Assembly: GCA_026119855.1 (NCBI GenBank) | Contig: JAOWBW010000390.1 | Location: 62,001-126,000 of the forward strand | Direction: 5' to 3' | DNA from: Campanula takesimana | Taxonomy: Eukaryota; Streptophyta; Magnoliopsida; Asterales; Campanulaceae | DNA: 64,000 bases | In this document: one piece after another, positions 54,246 through 64,000 of the stretch | Layout: every line of letters begins with the position of its first letter | How positions within the stretch are numbered: the stretch's first letter is position 1 | Translations under genes and position numbers: made by a program | The notes under the pieces: model-generated | Told to the model about the DNA's origin: nothing | The model's input: the letters and a program-made list of their open reading frames with translations, nothing else | Databases searched by the model: none

Positions 54246-54650
54246 GAATCTCACAAAACCTAATGGTCTTACGTCTCGCCGGACGGCCAAAGGACACAAT
54301 CTCACGAAACCTAATGGTCTTATGTCACGCCGGACAGCCAAAGGGCGATTTTCCACTAAAACCTAATGGTCTTACGTCTCGCCGGACGGCCAAAGGACGA
54401 TTTTTCACATTTTAACCTGGACTTACGAAGCGCGGCAGGGTTAATTTCACATTCTTAACCTGGACTTACGAAGCGCGGCCGGGGTATGGTCAACTTGTCT
54501 CTATGGGAGAGGGTTGACTAAATGGTTGGACTTACGAAGGACTGCCGGGTCAATGAAATCCAATGGTCTTACGCCACGCCGGACGGCCAAGGATGAATCT
54601 CACGAAACCTAATGGTCTTACGTCACACCGGACGGCCAAAGGACAATTCT
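54246..54650. repeat. tandem repeat 3 in H 3' UTR
   Basis: Unit of about 50-55 bases, five copies of AACCTAATGGTCTTACG, CGCCGGACGGCCAAAGG. In the middle lie two copies of a variant (AACCTGGACTTACGAAGCG) and a short return of repeat 1 (GGGAGAGGGTTGACTAAA). It is cut by element D at 54651. Confidence 0.88.
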
Positions 54651-55093
54651 TGTAACGCCCATCCTGAATCTCGTTAAATATTTGACTTATTTGTTAAATT
54701 CTTGACATGTTTGTTAAATTCTTGACTAGCATAATTATATGCTATTTTATTTAAGTTAATTATTTAGCTACTTTAGAAAATTAAGGTGGTTAAATGTCAA
54801 AGTTGAAAGTTTAGGGGCCTTTTTGTCAAAGTTAGAACCTGAGGGGCCAAAGGGCAATTTTTCAAACTTGTTAGTATAAAGTGTTGTTTGCCTGAGAAAG
54901 GCAAACCATTCTTAGTTCTTCTTGTACTTTCTCTCTGTCTCAAAGAGAAAGTTAAAGTTTATCCTATTCTCGACTCCTCGAGCTTAATTATCCCTCCGTT
55001 CGTGATTCTGGTCCCGGATAAATATTCGTGGCGTTGAATAGAGCGTTCCAGGCCGATCAGAAATTTATTTGGGTAACTTTGATTTCGGACTAA

Positions 55094-58000
55094 GTAAGTT
55101 ATTGACTCCCCCTTACTTGTAATAACATGCATATATGTTATTCCCGCTATTTGTTCTTGTTAAAATTGTGTTTTGAGCAATTTTTGTGATACTTGTAATT
55201 TTGGGACGAAGGGAGTATAAATATACTGCGTATGAAGAAAATTGAAAAAGTATACTCCTGGGTTGTCAAAAGATTAGTAGGAAAAATTATATTCCTATTC
55301 GTGAGACGGTAAAATAGTAACTTGATTTAAATATTATTAAAAAAAATTGTACTATTATTTGTGGTACGGGAAAATGAATGGAAGTATCCCTAAATGTTTA
55401 TAGTAGTATATTATAAAATTGTACTTATACTTTTGGGGACGGTGAAATATTAAATTGGAATAGTAGGAAATTATCCTATTATTTATAGGACGGTAAAAGA
55501 AATGAATTGAGCTTGAAATAGTGTTTTGGGTATTGCCTAAGGGTTAGTAAAAGTATACTCCTACGCTTGGGACGGGGATTTCTAAGCCTGGGAAAGAAAT
55601 TTGGTATTTGCTAAAAAATTGTACCAGGAGCCCGCCTGGTGATCCCTTGAGCGCCCGCCCTTTTCAACAGAAGTTTTGGGTTTCTAAAGTGCTAGAACAG
55701 GCGCCCGCCCGGTACCTTGTAGGCGCCCGCCCGGTCCCCTGTTCCAACCAAAGTGTTTTAAATCTAAATTAAATTGAAAGCTTATCCCTCCTAAGGCATA
55801 TAGCCTTAAGATAAGATGTCCTAGCAAGTGTTGTGATACCTTAAGGGCATCAGAGGTGAGTCTTGAACATGATTACTCATTAAATTAAAATGAGAACTTG
55901 AGTATAAAAGGACGAACTCTTTTATATGTCTTGAAAGTGCTATGAACAAGCACTTATGTGTTATGCTTGTCTTGGAACCTATGCTTGTGCACCTAGAGGG
56001 CACCAAATTAATGTCTTTAGTTTGAATATCCTATGTAGGGGATTAAGATATTTGTAAGTATGAGTTGTATAGCTCATTTACTTAATTTGAACTCGAAGTA
56101 TTCTTGGTCTAGGTTTAGGGTATTACCCTAGATGGCCTAGATGAGTGTTGTAGAACACTCTAGTACTGAAAAATAGTCCCTTTGTGATCAGATGAAAGGT
56201 GGACTTGAATCATAATTAAATGATAACTTGAGTATAAGAGTAGTAACTCTTTTATGTGTCTTGAAGTTAATGTTTGTGTACCTTAGGGGCACCAACTAAT
56301 GTCTTGAGATTGAATGTCCTATGAAAAGGATTTGAAAATAATTCGTAAAAGATGTATAATTCATCTACCTATCTTGAACTTGAAGTATAAGATAATTAAC
56401 TCTTGTACATGTTTAACCATCCAAAGAAATGGATTGAGAACTTGGATATAAGATGATAAATCTTGTATATGTCCTGAATATCTTGAATGTCCTGAATGTC
56501 TTGTATATGTCCTGAATGTCTTGAATGTCTTAAGATGAGACAGTAACTTGAAGTATAAGACAATAAAATCTTGTACATGACTTGAACATCCAAATAATTG
56601 GATTAAGGATTGAATATAAGATTATAAAATCTTGTACGTGCCTTGACACCATTATATGTGTATGGTAATAAACTTGAAAGAGTCTTGATGTGTATATGCA
56701 AATCTTGCATATATTTACTTGATAGAATGTGGCTTCTTGATTGATTGGTACATGGTATGAATAACCAAAGAATTGGGTTATGGAACTAGATAGAGAATGA
56801 TTAACTCTACTACACACTTGAACTTGATACGTGTATATTGGAAGTGCTATAAATAAGCACTAAAGTGTAAATGATTTAGTTTTTAATCGTGTATATACTC
56901 AATGAAGTATATAAAATATAAAGAAGATATCTTGTCTTGAAATGAGTTTCGTAAAGAAAATAAGGACTAGTGTAATATGAAGATCATTCATATAATCGTG
57001 AATACTACGATTTAAATTAATAAGAATGGTTATAGAACACAATAAGTGTTAGAAAATGTATTCGATTATTAACGATACATATACGTGAGATATGACTGTG
57101 ACTAGGTATGATGTGACCTATTCCTACTACGGGTTAGGGTCTAAGGTATTGGGCTCTACTTATAATAGGGTATCGTGATAGACATTTTAATGTGTTAAAC
57201 GTGACATGAATATGTACGTGCAAACTTGGCATGTGACAAAGTGATATACCCTACTACTTGACTGAAGTCAGTTATTAATGGACTCTTACTTGGATTGATC
57301 GTGTTACATGGACACCTTGATGTGCCATTGTTATCTTGGTTTGTATTCGCAATAATTGCGTACGTGTACTTGTATTCTCGTGAGCACATGATACATGACT
57401 ACATGGTTCATATTCTCGTGAGCACATGATACATGACTACATGGTGCATATTCTCGTGAAGCACATGATACATGATACATGGTGCATAAAGACTGGTCCA
57501 CTAATATGGGACTTAGTTCTATTCTCGTAGTTCAAGTAAACATCTACTTGTGCATTCTTGTGTGAGTCCAGCTGGTTCTCCTTACTTGTTCGGAAAAAAA
57601 TATAGGTTCACGCTTGTCGCGAGAGCTGGGGCTTAAGTGACAATCGGGTCCCTATGTATTTTCGCTTGACCCCTTACTACCGGCCATAGTAAGGGCATAG
57701 CTTCCTTGGTTGGAGCAATAAGCCTGACTTAAGTGAATGCTAAAATCTTGTCTTGAACACCTCGGGATCTTGTTCTTGTGGATGAGACTGGTTACCAGGT
57801 CTTCTTATATACTGCACAGCAGTTTTCTTGTTCTTGTTCTTGGTTGTCCTCAGCTAGAAAAGCATCGACAACAAATGGTATCTTGGGAGGAATAAGGAAG
57901 GATTCAGAGTAAAAATGAGTGATAGGCCTATGTGAATCTTGGTGAGCTGGTCTAGCCTCTCACACTACTTAACTACTTGTTACCTGAACCTTTCTTGAGC

Positions 58001-58173
58001 TTGATTACTTGTTGGGTTGGCTTAGCCTCTCCTATACTTGTTACTTGATGATACTTGATATATGTTTAGTTGAGTATCTACTTGTATTGCATGATAACAT
58101 GACATATAGTTGCATGTTAATAGCTTACTGAGATTTATCTCACCCTTTATTTGTTTAATTGTTTCCCCCCCAG
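55094..58173 (+). other. intron-like module inside the D LTR
   Basis: GTAAGT (55094-55099), followed like the A LTR by a CCCCC run, and an acceptor-like CCCCCCCAG ending at 58173, 32 bases after GAGATTTATCTC. It parallels 4654-6576. Confidence 0.4.
55627..55735. repeat. GC motif cluster in D LTR
   Basis: Four copies of a (A)GGCGCCCGCC-type motif: GGAGCCCGCCTGGT, GAGCGCCCGCCC, AGGCGCCCGCCCGGT and AGGCGCCCGCCCGGT. The core GGCGCC is palindromic. Repeated in the right LTR near 60828-60930. Confidence 0.85.
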
Positions 58174-58582
58174 GAAAGCAGGGGATAGTACGCAGTGAGG
58201 CTCGACTTAGCTGGAACTTACTCAGCAGGATATTCTTGTTCGAAGTTAGTGTCCTTTTATATTTTGGTAAGGACGATCTTGTATGAGTTAATAAACTCTG
58301 GGCTTGTATTGGGGTAGTATTTGTTATCCCTAGACAGTTCTTGATGCTAGCTTATTTGCTAGGCATGTCTTCCGCTGTATGTAACCTTATTTGGTTTTAA
58401 TTTTCTTGGTCTAGAACTCTGTGAGCTATCTAGCTCCCTACTCTTGAGTATATAATCATGTCAGTTTTTTTTTTCTAACAGGTATTGTTCCTGTTTCCCG
58501 TTAGTTTTCTTGTTTCTTGTTAGTTACGCGCACCAGGTTTGAGGTTCTATTAGGGGATCTCGGGACTTGGGGCGTGTCAGTT

Positions 58583-58594
58583 TGGTATCAGAGC
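58583..58594 (+). promoter_or_regulatory. primer binding site of D
   Basis: TGGTATCAGAGC, three bases after the LTR end; initiator Met tRNA type. Confidence 0.93.
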
Positions 58595-59844
58595 TATGAT
58601 TTAGCTCTAAGCTTGGATAGGGTCTATGGCCTAGGTTGGGTTAGTCTTGGGTGTGTTTTCAACGCCGAGTGCTTCGTTACTTGTTGTCATACCAGGCATA
58701 GGACTGGTGTTGATAGTGTTGATCCAATTGGATTGATGATTCGATAATCGAGAGTGCGAGTCTTCAAAGACTTAGGCGTATCTATCTTGTCTTGTGGACA
58801 TTGTTTTCGTTCTATATATGCATGGTTGTCCTTATCTCGTGAATTGCATGGAAGTGTATTCTCTAGTAAGAGACTACGTGTTGATATTGTTTATAGTAAG
58901 AGCTTGATAGAAGTGTGGGTGATAACACCCTATACGTTCTATGTTATTTGGTCGTGTCACCGGTATGAGACATTGATGTGATACGTGTCATGACTTGACT
59001 TTCTATGTGTTAGGTCATTCTTGTTTACCACAATAGATGGTAATTATTTCTATGCTAGTATGCTTGACTATATATGTGAGCATGATAGATTTATGCATAA
59101 CCTTTTGTTCTACATTGAAAGTCTAGAAAGGGTTCTTGAGATTGTACTGGGGATTAACCTATGCGATTGACAGTGGAATTCCTACTGAGCAGTGCATGTT
59201 ACTTGATGAGAACCTGGGTTTATCTTAAGTGGTTACAGTGCAAATAAGTGCTGACACCTGGATTAATGTTCTTGACCTCGATTGAGTTAAACGAGTTGAA
59301 GATTCAACTTGAGAATTTCTTGATAGAGGATATATCTACCTTGTAGTGGATGTCTGAAGTGAGTATCTGTGTTGACCTATAAGTGGAAACAACCAAGGTA
59401 CGTGTGTTCTTGAGATTTCGTGGTCTTGTTAGAGATTCATGAATGAATTTCGAAGGCATCTCCATTGTTACTATGTACACCGAGAGCTAATCTTTGATGG
59501 ATGGTCTTGATGGATTGATATACGTAAAGTCAGTTTTGAATATTGAAACGATGGATAACCACGACTTCAGTATCTGAGATTGCCTAGTGGATTGACTAGT
59601 ATTACAGTGATCTGGAGGATATGACCAGTCCTATTATTTCTAGTGATATGTCAAGTTTCACCGATATAGTGGATTGACTAATCGAGTCTACTTGACTTTA
59701 TGTGTTTTGATGTTATAATTGATACATCTAAATTGCATAGAATATTTGTGAGTATCTGTGCATAGTCGTGATGTTCTTGAGTTCTACTTGTTGATTATAA
59801 ATGTTATAATCTTGATCTAGTAAAAATTCGAGGAGAATTTTTTT
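58595..59844 (+). other. D interior without genes
   Basis: 1.25 kb with stops in all frames. No gag or pol motif could be read. The first 80 bases resemble the leader of gypsy A. Confidence 0.75.
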
Positions 59845-59856
59845 TAAGGGGGAGGA
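59845..59856 (+). promoter_or_regulatory. D polypurine tract
   Basis: AAGGGGGAGGA after a T run, directly before the right LTR; close to gypsy A's AAGGGGGAGTGAA. Confidence 0.85.
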
Positions 59857-62800
59857 TGTAACGCCCATCCTTAATCTCGTTAAATATTTGACTTATTTGT
59901 TAAAATTCTTGACATGTTTGTTTAAATTCTTGACTAGCATAATTATATGCTATTTTATTTGAGTTAATTATTTAACTACTTTAGAAAATTAAGGTGGTTA
60001 AATGTCAAAGTTGAAGTTTAGGGGCCTTTTGTCAAGTTAGAACCTAAGGGGCCAAAGGGCAATTTTTGAAACTTGTTAGTATAAAGTGTTGTTTGCCTGA
60101 GAAAGGCAAACCATTCTTAGTTTCTTCTTGTACTTTCTCTCTGTCTCAGAGTGAAAGTTAAAGTTTATCCTATTCTCGACTCCTCGAGCTTAATTATCCC
60201 TCCGTTCGTGATTCTGGTCCCGGATAAATATTCGTGGCGTTGAATAGAGCGTTCCAGGCCGATCAGAAATTTATTTGGTAACTTTGATTTCGGACTAAGT
60301 AAGTTATTGACTCCCCCCTTACTTGTAATAACATGCATATATGTTTATTCCCGCTATTTGTTCTTGTTAAAATTGTGTTTTGAGCAATTTTTGTGATACT
60401 TGTAATTTTGGGACGAAGGGAATATAAATATACCGCGTATGAAGAAAATTGAAAAAGTATACTCCTGGGTTGTCAAAAGATTAGTAGAAAAATTATACTC
60501 CTATTCGTGAGACGGTAAAATAGTAACTTGATTTAAATATTATTAGAAAAATTGTACTATTATTTGTGAATGGAAGTATCCCTAAATGTTTATAGTAGTA
60601 TATTATAAAATTGTACTTATACTTTTGGGGACGGTGAAATATTTAAATTGGAATAGTAGGAAATTATCCTATATTTATAGGACGGTAAAAGAAATGAATT
60701 GAGCTTGAAATAGTGTTTTGGGTATTGTCTAAGGGTTAGTAAAAGTATACTCCTACGCTTGGGACGGGGATTTCTAAGCCTGGGAAAGAAATTTGGTATT
60801 TGCTAAAAAATTGTACCAGGCGCCCGCCTGGTGATCCCTTGAGCGCCCGCCCTTTTCAACAAAAGTTTTGGGTTTCTAAAGTGCTAGAACAGGCGCCCGC
60901 CCGGTACCTTGTAGGCGCCCGCCCGGTCCCCTGTTCCACCAAAGTGTTTTAAATCTAAATTAAATTGGAAAGCTTATCCCTCCTAAGGCATATAGCCTTA
61001 AGATAAGATGTCCTAGCAAGTGTTGTGATACCTTAAGGGCATCAGAAGTGAGTCTTGAACATGATTACTCATTAAATTAAAATGAGAACTTGAGTATAAA
61101 AGGAAGAACTCTTTTATACGTCTTGAAAGTTCTATGAACAAGCACTTATGTGTTATGCTTGTCTTGGAACCTATGCTTGTGCACCTAGAGGGCACCAAAT
61201 TAATGTCTTTAGTTTGAATATCCTATGTAGGGGATTAAGATATTTGTAAGTATGAGTTGTATAGCTCATTTACTTAATTTGAACTCGAAGTATTCTTGGT
61301 CTAGGTTTAGGGTACTACCCTAGATGTCCTATATGAGTGTTGTAGAACACTCTAGTACTGAAAAATAGTCCCTTTGTGATCAAATGAAAGGTGGACTTGA
61401 ATAATAATTAAATGATAACTTGAGTATAAGAGTAGTAACTCTTTTATGTGTCTTGAAGTTAATGTTTGTGTACCTTAGGGGCACCAACTAATGTCTTGAG
61501 CTTGAATGTCCTAAGAAAAGGATTTGAAAATAATTCGTAAAAGATGTATAATTCATCTACCTATCTTGAACTTGAAGTATAAGATAATTAACTCTTGTAC
61601 ATGTTTAACCATCCAAAGAAATGGATTGAGAACTTGGATATAAGATGATAAATCTTGTATATGTCCTGAATATCTTGAATGTCCTGAATGTCTTGAATGT
61701 CTTGTATATGTCCTGAACGTCTTGAATGTCTTAAGATGAGACAGTAACTTGAAGTATAAGACAATAAAATCTTGTACATGACTTGAACATCCAAATAATT
61801 GGATTAAGGATTGAATATAAGATTATAAAATCTTGTACGTGCCTTGACACCAATATATGTGTATGGTAATAAACTTGAAAGAGTCTTGATGTGTATATGC
61901 AAATCTTGCATATATTTACTTGATAGAATGTGGCTTCTTGATTGATTGGTACATGGTATGAATAACCAAAGAATTGGGTTATGGAACTAGATAGAGAATG
62001 ATTAACTCTACTACATACTTGAACTTGATACGTGTATATTGGAAGTGCTATAAATAAGCACTAAAGTGTAAATGATTAGTTTTTTTAATCGTGTATATAC
62101 TCATGAAGTATATAAAATATAAGAAGATATCTTGTCTTGAAATGAGTTTCGTAAAGAAAATAAGGACTAGTGTAATATGAAGATCATTCATATAATCGTG
62201 AATACTACGATTTAAATTAATAAGAATGGTTATAGAACACAATAAGTGTTAGACAATGTATTCGATTATTAACGATACATATACGTGAGATATGACTGTG
62301 ACTAGGTATGATGTGACCTATTCTACTACGTGTTTAGGGTCTAAGGTATTGGGCTCTACTTGATAATAAGTGTATCGTGATAGACATTTTAATGTGTTAA
62401 ACGTGACATGAATATGTACGTGCAAACTTGGCATGTGACAAAGTGATATACCCTACTACTTGACTGAAGTCTGTTATTAATGGACTCTTACTTGGATTGA
62501 TCGTGTTACATGGACACCTTATGTGCCATTGTTATCTTGGTTTGTATTCGCAATAATTGCGTACGTGTACTTGTATTCTCGTGAGCACATGATACATGAC
62601 TACATGGTGCATATTCTCGTGAGCACATGATACATGACTACATGGTGCATATTCTTGTGAGCACATGATACATGATTACATGGTGCATAAAGACTGGTCC
62701 ACTAATATGGGACTTAGTTCTATTCTCGTAGTTCAAGTAAACATCTACTTGTGCATTCTTGTGTGAGTCCAGCTGGTTCTCCTTGCTTGTTCGGAATATA

Positions 62801-63762
62801 TAGGTTCACTCTTGTCGCGAGAGCTGGGGCTTAAGTGACAATCGGGTCCCTATGTATTTGCGCTTGACCCCTTACTACCGGCCATAGTAAGGGCATAGCT
62901 TCCTTGGTTGGAGCAATAAGCCTGACTTAAGTGAATGCTAAACTCTTGTCTTGAACACCTCGTGGATCTTGTTCTTGTGGATGAGACTGGTTACCAGGTC
63001 TTCTTATATACTGCACAGCAGTTTCTTGTTCTTGTTCTTGGTTGTCCTCAGCTAGAAAAGCATCGACAACAAATGGTATTCTTGGGAGGAATAAGGAAGG
63101 ATTCTGGTAAAACTGCGTGATAGGCCTATGTGCATCTTGGTGAGCTGGTCTAGCCTCTCACACTACTTGACTACTTGTTACCTGAACCTTTCTTGAGCTT
63201 GATTACATGTTGGGTTGGCTTAGCCTCTCCTATACTTGTTACTTGATGATACTTGATATATGTTTAGTTGAGTATCTACTTGTATTGCATGATAACATGA
63301 CATATAGTTGCATGTTAATAGCTTACTGAGATTTATCTCACCCTTTATTTGTTTAATTGTTTCCCCCCCCCCAGGAAAGCAGGGGATAGTACGCAGTGAG
63401 GCTCGACTTAGCTGGGAACTTACCTCAGCAGGATATTCTTGTTCGAAGTTAGTGTCCTTTTATATTTTGGTAAGGACGATCTTGTATGAGTTAATAAACT
63501 CTGTGGCTTGTATTGGGGTAGTATTTGTTGTCCCTAGACAGTTCTTGATGCCAGCTTATTTTCTAGGCATGTCTTCCGCTGTATGTAACCTTGTTTGGTT
63601 TTAATTTTCTTGGTCTAGAACTCGTGTGAGCTATCTTAGCTCCCTACTCTTGAGTATATATATCATGTCAGTTTTGTTTCTAACAGGTATTGTTCCTGTT
63701 TCCCGTTAGTTTCTTGTTTCTTGTTAGTTACGCGCACCAGGTTCGAGGTTCTATTAGGGGAT
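59857..63762 (+). repeat. D right LTR, 3' end cut
   Basis: Matches the left LTR with scattered single-base changes and small indels. It follows the left copy up to CTATTAGGGGAT, after which the last ~20 bases are replaced by TGTTAGTACCC. Confidence 0.92.
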
Positions 63763-64000
63763 TGTTAGTACCCGACCTGAAAATGAGTTTATTAGGACTT
63801 TCCCAAAAATACAAGGACTTTATAGGAATTAGAAACCTTGCAAAGACTCGTCCTGGATTCCCAAAATATCTCATTTATGGCAAAATCTATCAAATTAGGT
63901 AATAAATGGTTTCCTTAAAACCATGCAGAAACCCTAGCTTAAGAATCAAGTCAGCCGGCAGCCTTGGCCACGCGGCCAACATTGCTCCGCGTTGATCTTG
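63763..64000 (+). mobile_element. start of LTR element K
   Basis: TGTTAGTACCCGACC begins exactly where D's LTR is interrupted. It continues to the window edge with GC-rich GCCGGC and GCGGCC motifs and CCGCG at 63955-63993. The other end and any duplication lie outside. Confidence 0.5.

Larger units (their letters stand above)
51904..54650 (-). mobile_element. Tat-like element H: 3' LTR and 3' UTR only
   Basis: LTR 51904-53429 on -, with the purine tract on its right side. Hairpin copy 3 and about 1 kb of tandem repeats follow, and then element D at 54651. Pol would lie to the right of D, outside this window or lost. Confidence 0.65.
54651..58579 (+). repeat. D left LTR
   Basis: 3929 bases, TGTAACGCCC ... 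GGGGCGTGTCA. Contains hairpin GTTTGCCT/AGGCAAAC (54886-54908), GTAAGT at 55094, GC motifs GGCGCCCGCC (55627-55735), a TATAAAA at 55903, many TGAATGTCTTG- and TATAAG-type short repeats (55870-56800), triple CTCGTGAGCACATGATACATG units (57380-57480), GAGATTTATCTC (58130-58141) and CCCCCCCAGG (58164-58174). Confidence 0.9.
54651..63762 (+). mobile_element. non-autonomous gypsy-related element D (LARD-like)
   Basis: LTR 54651-58579, primer site TGGTATCAGAGC, 1.28 kb without genes, purine tract, LTR 59857-63762. The right LTR is cut by element K about 25 bases before its end. D shares the primer site, the leader GGTATCAGAGCTATG.TTTAGCTC and the 3' LTR module with gypsy A, so it is probably a gag-less distant relative. 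Long LTRs plus a non-coding interior fit the LARD class, though the interior is unusually short. Confidence 0.85.

Noticed and set aside
53664..54650. CRISPR-like array
   Set aside because: Units are long, contiguous and without unique spacers; the setting is a plant retrotransposon 3' UTR.
57380..57490. Regulatory triple repeat GAGCACATGATACATG in D LTR
   Set aside because: Short local duplication with copy number similar in both LTRs; nothing ties it to a function.
58595..59844. Diverged gag in element D
   Set aside because: I looked for capsid and CCHC patterns in all frames and found none.

Overview
The window is a stretch of plant nuclear DNA made almost wholly of LTR retrotransposons nested inside one another. 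Evidence for a flowering plant: Sirevirus-type Ty1/copia proteins, Ty3/gypsy gag with CCHC knuckles behind an initiator-Met tRNA primer site, and Tat/Ogre-type gypsy elements with a second RNase H, an Arg-tRNA-type primer site and antisense extra genes carrying a plant mobile domain (PMD). I found no host gene, rRNA, tRNA or CRISPR array. Species cannot be told; a eudicot is a guess.

Layout. (1) 1-26161: one Sirevirus-like copia element on +, entering from the left edge: gag, pol, a two-exon env-like gene with its own TATA box, and a 3' LTR. Inside pol, at 4176-18154, sits a gypsy element duplicated as LTR-gag-LTR-gag-LTR and flanked by TATTT. Inside the copia 3' LTR sits a solo LTR of a related family (23606-25289), flanked by GCCAT. 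(2) 26162-27683: unassigned repeat, then a 5'-truncated LTR of the same gypsy family. (3) 27684-39344: Tat-type element E on -, with its 5' LTR at 36829-39344 and its 3' end lost. (4) 39345-47942: Tat-type element F on +, interrupted by E in the protease; it has lost its integrase and carries antisense PMD genes, a tandem repeat and a 3' LTR (46981-47942). (5) 47943-51903: remains of an older unit I with two PMD genes on -, one cut by F. (6) 51904-54650: 3' LTR and repeat-rich 3' UTR of Tat-like element H on -. (7) 54651-63762: element D, two ~3.9 kb LTRs around 1.28 kb of non-coding DNA. (8) 63763-64000: start of another LTR element K inside D's right LTR. The inferred order of insertion is copia, then the gypsy A cluster and solo LTR; I, then F, then E; I, then H, then D, then K.

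Most coding regions are broken; the first gypsy gag copy (7035-8081) is the only full-length intact frame. The most unusual signals are: a CpG hexamer AACCGC repeated about 47 times across the copia element but near background elsewhere; clusters of G+C-rich palindromes (GCGCGC, CGTACG, GGCGCC types) in nearly every LTR and just upstream of the TATA boxes of the antisense PMD genes; a hairpin whose inner stem changes on both sides between copies, near the antisense genes; and a spliced env-like gene with its own promoter-like sequence.
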